Origin: Styela clava | Lineage: Eukaryota; Chordata; Ascidiacea; Stolidobranchia; Styelidae | Reading direction: 5' to 3' | Assembly: GCF_964204865.1 (NCBI RefSeq) | Contig: NC_135252.1 | Span: forward strand, 9,569,383 to 9,633,382 | Length of the DNA stretch: 64,000 nt | Shown here: positions 36,201-47,194 of the stretch, one piece after another | Position numbering within the stretch: the stretch's first letter is position 1 | Layout: each line of letters starts with the position of its first letter | Notes under the pieces: model-generated | Database searches by the model: none | The model's input: only the letters and a program-made list of their open reading frames with translations | What the model was told of the DNA's origin: nothing | Made by a program: the position numbers and the translations under genes

Positions 36201-39200
36201 TTGTACGCCGGACGGGCCGACATTTAACGCGTCGATTAAAGTCGCAACAAATTGTTTTGCCAATTCAAATCCTTCGCAGGTGACACTGGAGGACGAATCC
36301 AATATCACCAACAGGTCGAATTTTTCTTTGCACACTGCCGAAAATATATAATTGAAAGAAGTTTTTATAAATGAAAAAGATGATTCTGAAGTTGTAGGAA
36401 TACATTGTACTGTAACTTTTCAATTCAAAACGGGAGCTTGTGAACATGATGGCATCCGAAGAAAGCAGGCCCTGATCATCTCAGCTTCCCTCGTGTCATA
36501 ATAACAAATTAAGTCGCGCAGAAGCGTTGGGTTAGTTATATAACTGATGCAATGTTCAACTCCTCTCAGTATACAGGTTGAATAAAAGGGCATAGTTGCT
36601 GTAAACTCTTCGAGCTTAAAAAAAAAATAGCTCACTTCCACATGACGCCGGTTCTCCAGACCATTTTATACCAGGTCTAGTCACATGACAATATCTTGTG
36701 CCGTCGCCAAATAACTTGAATTTACCGTAGTTGCACAAAGTAGTGCATTTTGAGCCAATATCATTGAGATTAGAGCATTCCATCGAGGCATGTATAGGTA
36801 GTGGTAGTGGAGGACAGACTGGAATTTAAAAGAGAAAAAAATGACAGTCGTTTGTTAAGCTTTTAATCGTTAGTGACTGCAGGTTCTACATTTCGTCGAA
36901 GAACAGCAAGCGGATTTTCCATTCGGAAACGGTTTTATTCAAGTTATGACGTTCTAGAATTAGATAACACTCTTCTAACTTCGACTACAAAGCGATCAAT
37001 CGACAGCACATGAAATCACGGCAGATTGGTTTTTAATTATATTCAATTACCATACGATGAAACTGCCGTAATTTTCTTGCGAAGAAACTACAGTGAATCA
37101 TACAGAACAGAACTCTTAATTATTCACCAACGCCAAAGTATGTATAGATGTCAGCTCGCTAAAATAAAATGCTGAAATGCAGCATTGTCATATTGTCGAT
37201 ATGTAACATTTGAATGTACAAAGATAACTATCAATTGGAATTAAACTCGATATAGTTCAAAAATTTATGTGTACATTTGAACTTACGTACATTTGAACCA
37301 CGTACATCTGAACCCACGACAATTGCCCTGCATACTATTGCACGTGCACCTTGGAATTTTTTTTTTACGGATATTTGAACCCATACTAACCCTAACCCAT
37401 GGGTTTTAGCACCCGCATATAGATTGAACCCGCGGATATACACATGGGTTCAAATGTACGTGGGTTCAAATGTACGGTCATCGTCACGTTATACTTCAGA
37501 AATTGAAATCAGAAATAATATCTACCGTCATGCTATATTACTGATTACTTACCATAATGGACATAATATGATTTGATTTCACTTCGCAAGCTATCAGTAA
37601 TACTGGGCAGTCGATCGAAATTTTCCAGTACATACAGTCGCAAACTACTTCTGGTATCTCCCGTTGCGATCAGTTTCAGCTCATCAATATAGTAATAAGG
37701 TCCGATTCCAATCGCAAATATCGTGACGTTCTATCAAAAATGGTTTATAACAAGAATTTCTGTGATAGGCCGCATTCACTTTACGTCGAAAAATTAGTAC
37801 AATATCACGGCGTGTTTTTTGACAAAGGACCATAATGAGATAGTGTAGCCGAATGTCGCTGACCGATCCAGACAGGCGCAGTAAGACAAGCAAAACCAGC
37901 GAAAAGACGGGTTTAGAAAATGTCGATAACAGAGTCGGATAAAATCTTACTGTCATATATGATCTATATATACTCGAAATACAAAATTCAATGTATATTA
38001 ATTAGGAACTTCTTTCCTGAACAATAGTGACGACTAAGGATGTAAGTTTCAGAATTTCAAATCGAAGCAATTCGAATCAACATCAAGTCGAATCGATTCG
38101 AACCAATTTAAGAAAAAAAACGGCTATATCACCATATTTACTTTATAATTTTATAATAATATATATATATTTGAAAATCAACGATAATATGATTTTATAC
38201 TGAATAAAATCAGATTTGGAAATATTCGAATCGGAACATAGTGATTCGAAATTCGATTCGATAAAAAATATTCGAAACTTACATCCTCATGAGTTCAAAT
38301 TGTACATCACGAACTGAAATTCACTGTTTCATGGATTTGGCATGGGCTTTGCAATCAGTGAATAAAATGGACAAATATTTCATTATATGAAACACTCACT
38401 TGACTTCTTGCATAATTGGACGAATGGATTACGTCATCATTAGATGTTCCATCCGTCAACAAAACGAGAATTTTAAGGGATTTATCGAAATTTATTGAAT
38501 TTCGAAAATCTTCATTCACGGTTTTATTTATGGCAAATCCGGTATACGTGGTATAACCCTTTAAAAAAGATTCGTGTAGTTTATTCTTGCTATTACCTTT
38601 GTGGGAGTGCAGGGGTAAGAAAGTAAATATAATACATCGATAAGGGGTTAATGATAACAACACCTGGATAATTTTAAAAACAATTCAGGATTGGCCTCTG
38701 TAAATGGCTCATGAAGCTTGTTCGTTTTTTTGCAGCAATTTCGTAGGTTTACATAATTTATGCATTTTTCACTAAGTCTATGTATCATTCTACCCTGCCT
38801 ATAATTTGAATTGACAACCCTTAGTTCAGAGGCAATTCAAAGTTGCCATCCTTTAACTGAAAAGTGCCATATTTCTTTGCACTTTGAAGCAATTTATAGA
38901 GTTTCATTTAGTTTTCTATGCGGTTTAAGGCATGATTGTCAGGTTGACTTGATTGTGAACGTCGACATCGTAGGACTGTCTCACAGACATAATAATGTAA
39001 TATTTGATGGAACTACATAGTAACGTATTCTGGCATACCATGAGCTTCACAGCATTTATTTGATTTTTCAGACATTCATAATCTAAGCAAGATCCAAGTT
39101 TAATCTCCGTTTTCATGAGCTGTTGATTATCTGGTGTCCTTGTTCTGTACCAGTGAGAATATTGCACAACGCCGATCTGAAACGTTCCTTCGTAAAAAGT

Positions 39201-40332
39201 TTCGCAATGTTATTCTAACATTCAGTGGCTTACCCAGGATTTCGTTAGAGGATCAGGGGGATTTAGAAATTGAAATTTCGGACGTAATATTTTGTATTTT
39301 GCACCACGTGTATTCTGTATTCGAGGATTGGGGGACTGGGACGTCATAGTTGATTTGAATTACATTATTCGGTAATATTCAATATGAGTGAATTTTCGAC
39401 ATTTGTGTGAACTGTCGAACTGCAGCTATAAACAAGTATACAGTATACATGTGATAATAACCTTAAGTTTAAGAACGCTAAAAATCTCAAAACGTGATGA
39501 TAACAGAAAATGATATGTCATAATACCCGTTTTAAGTCGCGAGCTGGGGGGGCATGGCCTAATGACCTCATTCGTAAGCTCATGTTGACATTGTGTTATG
39601 ATATAGTATTATTTATAGCGTGACATGACCCACAGAGGCTTGTTGTGGAAAGTAAAATCTATATAATAAGGCTTTCCAATCCTGAATTTACAGGTTGATT
39701 AATGCCTCCGCCGTTTGATCAACTTACAAAAGCTCACCTTTTGATATGTCGAAACCACGTGATATTGAGTTTAGCCAAAACATTGTGTTTTTGAAGTCAT
39801 ATTCAGAAATTGATCCGGAACCATCCATGAGAAAGATTAGATCAACAAACGCATCTGATTCTGAAAAAGCCCGTAGCATAAATTTTTGAACTTTATCGTT
39901 TCATATTATCGAGTTTAATTCCAATTGATAGTTATCTTTGTACATTCTTAAATATTCAATCAATAATAATTCGGAATATTCATTCATACGAGAATACAAG
40001 ACAGCTAGAATATAACATTCATAAACTGAAATTTAAACTTTACATTTCCAGATGCTATGAATAGCACATCAGTAGCTATTCGTAGCTCCCTGTGGTCAAG
40101 AATATAATAGAATGATTGAATGTTCATTTTTTTCTTTTCTATAGAAAAATAAATGAATATTACCATTTGGGATAGGCAGCCATGCAGGGTGATTCCAGTC
40201 GTCTCGCTTTGGATAAGGGTCTTTTCCGTTCCTCAGTCTGCCTTTACAGTTGGCACTAAACGTGCATTGCATATTACATAACTTAGAGTTGCAAAGAATT
40301 ATAATTCCCACTATTATTATTTTCGTTTCCAT
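23816..40332 (-). CDS. Secreted vWA-sushi-EGF mosaic protein, 32 exons
   Basis: Extracellular mosaic protein, about 1736 aa, SVEP1-like in domain types but not a clear orthologue. The ATG at 40330-40332 is followed by a hydrophobic signal peptide ([10 protein letters not shown]). Domains: vWA1 (MIDAS DGSGS at about residue 69, later TDGTS), sushi, vWA2 (DSSSS at about 333, TDGEA), two more sushi modules, about 15 EGF repeats (several calcium-binding, DIDEC type), four sushi modules, then about 190-205 residues with no recognised domain. The vWA MIDAS residues look complete in both copies, so metal-dependent ligand binding is plausible. No TM segment, so secretion or matrix deposition is expected. 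Two introns use GC donors. Introns host several transposon relics. It diverges from the GT31 gene at 41044. Confidence 0.88.
31458..31700 (+). repeat. Possible transposon fragment in an intron
   Basis: Locally less AT-rich sequence with a 75-codon open stretch on the strand opposite the host gene, just upstream of a dispersed repeat (31740-31845). No recognised domain. Open frame plus adjacent repeat suggests an old mobile-element piece; not proven. Confidence 0.3.
31740..31845. repeat. Dispersed repeat, copy 2
   Basis: Matches the segment at 11515-11625 in an RGS22 intron (shared blocks given there). It lies in the vWA-sushi-EGF intron next to exon 18. Confidence 0.6.
32090..32616. mobile_element. 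hAT-type non-autonomous element, 527 bp, with 8-bp target duplication
   Basis: Terminal inverted repeats CTGGGGTTCTCAACC (left) and GGTTGAGAACCTCTG (right) are flanked by perfect 8-bp direct repeats ATCTAGAG at 32082-32089 and 32617-32624. An 8-bp duplication and TTCTCAACC ends are typical of hAT elements. No transposase frame is present. The TCAAGTACCCC / AAGTACCCC motifs just inside the ends also mirror each other. Confidence 0.85.
37268..37480. mobile_element. Inverted-repeat element built from a GTACATTTGAACCCAC unit
   Basis: The left arm carries two to three copies of GTACATTTGAAC(C/T)(C/T)AC. The right arm (about 37441-37480) carries the same unit inverted (GTGGGTTCAAATGTAC) twice. The centre holds CTAACCCTAACCC. 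It lies in an intron of the vWA-sushi-EGF gene. It looks like a MITE or fold-back element; no clear target duplication was found. Confidence 0.65.
38037..38287. mobile_element. Fold-back/MITE element, about 251 bp
   Basis: Ends AGGATGTAAGTTTC and GAAACTTACATCCT are inverted repeats. The interior is rich in ATTCGAA and GATTCGA motifs. It sits in the intron between exons 4 and 5 of the vWA-sushi-EGF gene. No coding capacity. No convincing target-site duplication was visible. Confidence 0.7.
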
Positions 40333-41043
40333 GATAACTATTTTACGTTACCCACCATGTGGCTAACTTATGATTCGTACGAAGGCTATACAAGTTCAGT
40401 CAATTCAGGCATATTCAAGTAATGATCGTGAATCATTTCTGGTAACTCGCCGACCATCGTATTTGAGTGTGCTTGTGTCAAAGTTGCCTGCAGTAGAGCC
40501 TCAGGGTTAGGTTTGAAGATCTCAAAACAAAGTCATTTATTGTCGTCTATTGTGTGATTCAGCATATGGTTGACATTGAACGTAAACGTAATTGTTGGCC
40601 CGCCTATTATGACGCCCAGTGTTTTGAAACCAGATTCCAGAGTGTTGATGCTCAACTCGGCCATTTGCCCTGAATACGTGTCTCCTCCTGTAAGATACGT
40701 TCTGAATACGTGTCTCGTGTTACATTATGTTTTTGCTTTTTGGTTTCGTGCGTTAAAACGATTCTGTCATTGATAGTTTTATTTTCCAATATAGATTGAA
40801 GCATACAATTGTACACAATAAGATTTTTTTACGCAACTTCGTTATGAGAATTCACGTGTAAGCCTTTGATTACAGCATTGAAAGTTATATTCGACAAATA
40901 CTATGTTTGTCAGACTGTTTCACCCCGAGGCGACGCAGTCTTACAATAGAACGTGACAGTGATGCCGTTTGCACTCATGTTGCCGGTAACGTTAGACCAC
41001 CAATGATCCAGCGTAGTGCTGGACTATATAAAATGAATATGAA
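40333..41043. other. Divergent intergenic region
   Basis: Lies between the ATG codons of the vWA-sushi-EGF gene (minus) and the GT31 gene (plus), so it should contain both promoters and 5' UTRs. A TATATAAAA stretch at about 41027 sits just upstream of the GT31 ATG. No other motif was recognised. Confidence 0.5.
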
Positions 41044-44000
41044 ATGGAAGTGAAGAAGTTACGCATTTTACTGCTGATATTAATAGGTTTTACTTGCTTG
41101 GGTATCATTAGGTAAGTCTTTTAGAGTAGGATTATCACGCATAAATGATGAGTGTTGATTGCGAGCGTCAATCTGTCTATTTTTAGGTTAACGACTCTAT
41201 ATGAAGAATTAGTTCCATCCAAGTTATACAAATTGGGAACGCAAACTTCCGCGTATGGATCGGTGACAAGTGCTGGCGAAATACCAGTCGAATACTTCAG
41301 ACTGGAGCCACAACACCGTATTGAATGGCATCAGGTTCTCAAGTTTAACTTTTCTGTAGAACCCGATACAAATCGTCGAAGAATTCCAACACGATTTTGG
41401 ATAAATTCTCTTCAAGAAGTCAACCACGATCTTGACTTTGTTTTAACTCCAAGAGCAACAAAATGCCGCCCAGGTATGTATCCACAACAGATGGAAAAAA
41501 GGTAGTTTTCTGATTTTGAAGTCTCGCATAAGGTTTAGTTCTAGAACGCATGCATAATGGTAGAACTTTACGTACTTTATTTTTGTTACTTTGGGGAACA
41601 GAGCACTGATTACAGCAGCATTATCGGATTCAGTTATTATCGCGACATTACTACTGATTTCAACGATATGACGACGTTTTAATAGGAGCGTAATTCATCG
41701 AGTATATGGGTATATATATATAAAATCTCAGGGCATGAAGTATGACCAAGTTTTCAGGATGATAACTCAATCTGATACAAATTCGATTTATGGAAGTAGT
41801 TTATTTAAAAAAATGAAAAACTCTACCATTTTCTATATATAAATTGCAGATACTCAGGTTCTCATTTTGGTAAAGAGTGCAGTGATGCATATCGAACAAA
41901 GAAAAGTAATTCGTAAAACCTGGGGTAGCGTCAAGAACGTGGATAAATATGAGGTGAAACGAGTAAAGATTTATCAATTTGCATGACGTTAACCCACATA
42001 AACTAAGTTATTGCAGTTACCTCATGCATTTAATATGAATGCTTGTATCGCACCAAATATGTACCCTTAAAGCAATGCTTCGTAAATAATAAATTAATAA
42101 AATAAATAAAATAAAACAATAAAGGGCGGCGTTATATTGTATAATACTCATGAAATGAGACACCTATGATAATGACCTCAGATAATCAGGAGCCATATCA
42201 TCTCTACTAACGTTGCTTGTATTGTGATTCAGATACTTTATCTACAATGAGTGGAGGCGATTTTTAATACGTGCTTGCAGATTATTCTGAATATGTTCAC
42301 TATTATATTGCTTAATTTACAGATTCGCATTTTATATTTGCTCGGAAAGATGCGGGATAATTCACAAACCTTAGAAAGCCCTCTTCTAACAAATGAGGCA
42401 GAAGAATACGATGATATTGTGATGGGAAATTTTATCGATGCATACACAAACGTTACCAAGAAATCTTTACTAGGATTAAAATTTTTTTATGAATTCTGCA
42501 GGTGCTATTTTTATAAATGATTTTCATACCAATGTCATTAACTTTATAGACTAAATCTAAATATAATCTTAGGTTGCGATAAATCAATCTTTTTCCTGAA
42601 AACTCACACTAATTGAATTAGGGTGAGATAGAAAGAAAAAACGATTTCTACGGTATAACGTATGTATATTTGCAGTCATTATCAGTTGACAAATACCTTT
42701 CTTTATTTGTTTACCCTCCATTTCTTCGAATCGACACTACTTCACAAAAAGATTAAACAAGTAATTGATGATTGAAATGTCATGTATGTATTTTGTTTTG
42801 AATTTTGCTAGAGGAGTTGAGTTTGTAATGAGCGCAGACGATGATATTTTTCTGAACACTACTGAGATGATAACTCAGCATTTTTCAAAGCTCACTCATC
42901 CAGCATCACAAATTCTGCAATGTGGACTCCGCACAGTGAAATATGCTAAGGTATAATCCTCTTTTCTTAGCTACAAACTTCGCCAAAGCAGATTTGCCAG
43001 TTTTGAATCATGTACAACTGTCAAAATCCGTGCACAAAAAAGTCTCAAAATCAAACGTAAAACATAACAAATTCTGTTATAAGTTGATTAAGTAATCAGT
43101 AATTTATTTTTTTATCGTACGGAAAATACACTTTACATAAACGATATAAAGAAAAAAAAACGTAATAATGGCATTTCAGGGTAAAGGGAGGCGCGAAAAA
43201 ACAATACTGGTTAACGAGTAAATACACCCGTAATTAAGTCAATGAGTAAACAGTAATTAATACAGAAGTGAAAAAAGTCAAACATTGTATCATTACTAAG
43301 GGAACTTGGATATTGTGTATTGAACTGCAGGTCCTTTCTTCTTGTTTACTTTCTACTTCGGATCCGTATTTACTTTACTTATTGTATCATTAATAAAAGT
43401 TTACGGCAAAAAAACATAACCAAACCCGTTACATATAAGAATACGACTCCGAGCACCGACAAGTAGGGTAACCATAGGAACCGCATTCCAAAGACGCAGC
43501 AGCACTAAACAAATTACCGGTAGGGACAAGTGGGACACGACATTTTGGAGACACCCGTATCTAAGAATGGATACTGTTTTGTTTGCTCTCAGAGGCAGAT
43601 TCACATTATCCAAAAAGGTTTCTGTGGTCGTCGAGTCCCGTATGTAGCCAACTATGCATTCATGATAAATACTATACTACGGTACTATAATTTATGATAA
43701 ATTTCTTTATTTAGTGGATTAAGAAATTGTTTATGAAGCCACAGGCACGCACGCACGCACGCAATCTGCAAATGTCACTATTTTGTATTTTTTCTACTTC
43801 TACCTTTTTTGTCAATTCATTTTTGCAACTACAATTTTTTATATGAATTTCCATACGCCTTCTCGTTTATGCTAGGTGAAGCGAAACGGCAAGTGGTCCA
43901 TAGAATACGAAAAATACAATCGACCATTCTACCCTCCATACTGTCTTGGACCATGTTTTCTAATGTCAGTAGATGTCGCCTTGGCAACTTATGAAGCATC

Positions 44001-45168
44001 TTTTCAAACCCCTACTGATATATCAATAGACGATGCGATGATTACTGGTATACTCAGAGAGAAGGTATTTGCATTTTTTTTTTCAGATCAATATAACAGT
44101 GTGAATTCTGAATTGTTTGCAAAGGATGACTATAATAGTTATATTTTTATTTCTCTTGCAATATACCCATTTCAACCAAATCGATAATTTTATAACATAA
44201 TCCAATACAAAACTCGGCAAGTGCAATTTATGACATAATGTAAATGTAAATAATATAACATATGACGTTCTATTCAATCCCCATAACCATTACAATTACA
44301 CAGTTTTATAACTAGGAATTTGTTACATTGAAAAGCAATTATTTTCAAGAAATTCTCGTCTTTTCGTGCGTGGTTACTAATTCTTCTATTACTGATAACA
44401 AACAAATTATTTAAAAATTGGAAAGCGAATCAAATCGTATTTTGGGGTAAATTTGTAATTTTCAAAATCTATCACGCCAGCCATGGTACGTCTTAATGTT
44501 CGTGCCAGAGGCTAAGTGAACATGCTTGTAATATTATCAGTGAATCAATAAAGATTTCATTCTCAATTATCTGGGATCAGAAATTTTTTAATATGTTCAG
44601 GCGTGCTCTTGATATTTTTTGCCAACGTACGCGGAAAGTGCATACCAATAATAAAATTGTTGCAAATGCCTTTTTGCAAAAATATTTTGCAGATTTATCA
44701 ACATTGCTCTGCAAGAATTTTAGCAAAAATATGAAACCTGAAATTTGCCAATTTGCCAAAACTTTGGTAATTGAGAGTATTTCAATGTTGAATGCCATGT
44801 GAAGTATAGTTCTAATACCTTATCAACCGAAAACCTAAAGTTCAGCAAGTATCGTGGGAATCGTGTATTTTGAATTTGCGGGAATTTGCACGAATTTGCA
44901 CGAATTCGCACAACTTTGTCAGAACAAAATTAAAATGCCACCAATTCTATTATTGCATTTACGAAGCTGAAAAAATCACGTAACTGACTGACTTTCTTAT
45001 ATTAAAGACGCCTTATATTAAAAATATATAAATATAACAACAATCAATTCGTTTTTTTGTCAGATTGGAATTCAATTGTCTAGCATGCGTAAAGGTGTTT
45101 GCGTTCACCTTTCAAATTCTGATCACGTGATTGATAAACTTCTCAAAGCGTGGAATGGAACGTTCTGA
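41044..45168 (+). CDS. Beta-1,3-glycosyltransferase, GT31 (B3GALT/B3GNT type), 7 exons
   Basis: Type II Golgi enzyme that should transfer galactose or N-acetylhexosamine in beta-1,3 linkage from a UDP-sugar. Exons: 41044-41111, 41187-41473, 41850-41953, 42323-42501, 42812-42950, 43876-44064, 45064-45168 (TGA 45166-45168); about 356 aa. Residues about 7-22 form the membrane anchor after a short basic N-terminus. Family motifs in order: QRKVIRKTWG, RILYLLG, YDDIVMGNFIDAYTNVTKK, the metal-binding DDD in SADDDIFLN, YCLGPCFLMS, and IDDAMITGIL in place of the usual EDVxxG. N-glycosylation sequons occur, for example NFS and NTT. Donor and acceptor specificity cannot be told from sequence. Introns contain a short GCAC microsatellite and repeats. 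Confidence 0.9.
43745..43763. repeat. GCAC microsatellite
   Basis: Between four and five tandem GCAC units in the intron before exon 6 of the GT31 gene. Confidence 0.8.
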
Positions 45169-45341
45169 ATTCATTTGCATCAGTCGATACCGGAATTCTA
45201 ACCAGCTGTCTATACTGCTGCACAATATCCTTATGATGATTTGACCCTTCAAGTGACATTTGGGACTCTGTATCCATTTTTCGAATTACAACAGTTCGAA
45301 TATTGCCCGAATATGTTATCGCACTGTGAGATTATTTGTCA

Positions 45342-45347
45342 AATAAA
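45342..45347 (+). terminator. Poly(A) signal of the GT31 gene
   Basis: AATAAA 174 nt after the stop codon, just before the hAT-like element begins. Confidence 0.5.
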
Positions 45348-45369
45348 AAATATATTTGTATACTGTAGC

Positions 45370-46506
45370 ACAAGGCTGCCCAACCCGCTGGACTGTAATT
45401 TGCGGCCCGTAAGTAAGTTTGTAAATAAATCAATGTAAATAGAATTTGTGAGCAGATTTTTTATTTTTATTCTATGTTATATATCAATATATAGGCTTAA
45501 GTGTTTCTGATTTTGATGTGATTATTTCTGCCATCGATCTACATTCAAATGCCGGTTCTTATTATTACGTATGTGTCAAGTCTTGCACCCTGGTGGACAT
45601 CGACGTCAGTTTTTTATTTCTCGCCGAACTGAGCGTTCTGTTCGAGGAACTCGAAATATATTGTGCGATCATTGAGGACGAACGCTGAGTGCAATTATAG
45701 GAATGAATTTGGATCCTGAATTTGAAAATTAATTTCAATCTGATTGTTTTTTACGTGTCTGCTTCGATCGTCTTTATTGCCTAACGTTAAATAAAAAGTC
45801 AACAATATCTTTGGTACTTACTGGTCCAGGGAATCGTTGTCCTTTATGTTTGTATTTTTTTATTTAATGTTTGGGTTAAATAAGATTTCGGAAATCGCCA
45901 CTGTCTATCCGTCAATATTTCTAATGAAATGACTTAATGAAAACTTAATGCACGGCATATTTGTTACAAATCAGTATATATAGGCTATTAGTCCAGAAAC
46001 CTTTGTAATGTTACTTCATTAAATACTTGTATTGGTGTTTTAAATTGCACGAAACTGCCCACTTAAACTTGATATTCCCGCGACATTGGCGCACATTATG
46101 CTCATTTTAACATTGAGGCAGTATCATAGCTACTTAAAAAGAAAAAAAGAATTCTCGAATATAACACTCAATTTCGACGTGATGTGTGTGTTCTCGTGTG
46201 GTCGTCAAAAAACCGCAAGTGTCAAGGTCACGCCCCGTGTTACCAGATATTCGAATAGTGACCTGCTCTTCTATTATTCGAATTGATATTCGAATAATTT
46301 GCCTGCCCTACTCAGTAACCAGAAAGTAATTATTGAATTGATTGATTTTATGTTAATAAATTTGGCTTTTATGTCTTATGTGAATTACCTACAGCGAAAT
46401 CAGGACTTAGCTTATGTTAATGTTCGGTACAAACGTTTGCGGCCCGCAAAGAATTTTGTCACGTGAAAGTGGCGAGACGAGACGAAGAAGGTTGGGCATG
46501 CCTGCG
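45370..46506. mobile_element. hAT-like element, about 1.14 kb
   Basis: The left end GGCTGCCCAACC...GCGGCCCG mirrors the right end GCGGCCCGC...GGTTGGGCATGCC. Imperfect 8-bp flanks ACTGTAGC (45362-45369) and AGTGTAGC (46507-46514) look like a decayed target duplication. GGCTGCCCAAC with GCGGCCCG ends are common in animal hAT elements. No intact transposase frame. Confidence 0.65.
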
Positions 46507-47194
46507 AGTGTAGCAGTTTATATGGGTTTCGTGGGGTCGACATAATAATATCCTTGTATAATTTATCATAACCGATACACGATCGAAAAAGCGTGAGCAT
46601 AAATTCATTTTTTTCTATGCAAATATTTTGTTTCACTGCAAAAATTCATAACACGGGGCTTATTGAAGGGATGAATGCTTCCTGAATTTGTTTACGAAAA
46701 GAGCAATTTGCAAAAATAAATACCAGACTTTCAATTCCCCCTGTCTGCACGTAAGAATTATCTTGAATTGTTCATTTTGTTCAACAAGCCAATTTGAACC
46801 CCATAAACGGAGTGGAAAATAGCAGGGTAAACTCATACTTAATCATGTATCTTTCAGATACCTAAATTTTAGACAAAAAAATAAATTGCACATATATTTT
46901 GTGCATTTAACACCAGTTTTACCGCCGAATTCGGCAGGAACAGTATAAATGAATTTTCACAAGTAGCAAGTTTCTTAGCATTCAAAAGTAATTGAGAGTT
47001 TTATGAAACTCCTTGCGCATATTTTCTGATAGAAACTGCAGATTAGTTGAATTTTGCTGGACTTAAATTCCGAAAGCAAGATTTTGCAATTTTTGCATTA
47101 TGATTGCTTCCGATGGTTTTGTATAAATTTCGCTGAACGAGTTGTGTCGTTGGCAGATTCTGTTTTGTCATTTTGTTCCAGCATCAATTTCGTC

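Larger units (their letters stand above)
34100..40332 (-). other. vWA-sushi-EGF gene exons 1-13: signal peptide, vWA1, sushi, vWA2, sushi x2
   Basis: Coding exons: 40164-40332, 39738-39860, 39039-39187, 38400-38558, 37553-37730, 36636-36818, 36201-36334, 36038-36118, 35339-35501, 35011-35161, 34549-34793, 34280-34428, 34100-34193. The acceptor of exon 3 is the TTTTTACGAAG site; the nearer TTTCAG would break the frame. Exon 10 starts after TTTGAG and restores [17 protein letters not shown], a typical late vWA strand and helix. Confidence 0.82.
45169..47194. other. Intergenic region, mostly a transposon relic
   Basis: Between the GT31 stop and the transferrin start. It contains the GT31 poly(A) signal and an hAT-like element of about 1.1 kb. 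No gene was found in it. Confidence 0.6.

Noticed and set aside
37390-37402. CTAACCCTAACCC as a telomere-like sequence
   Set aside because: Only two units, and it sits in the centre of an inverted-repeat element; no evidence of a chromosome end.
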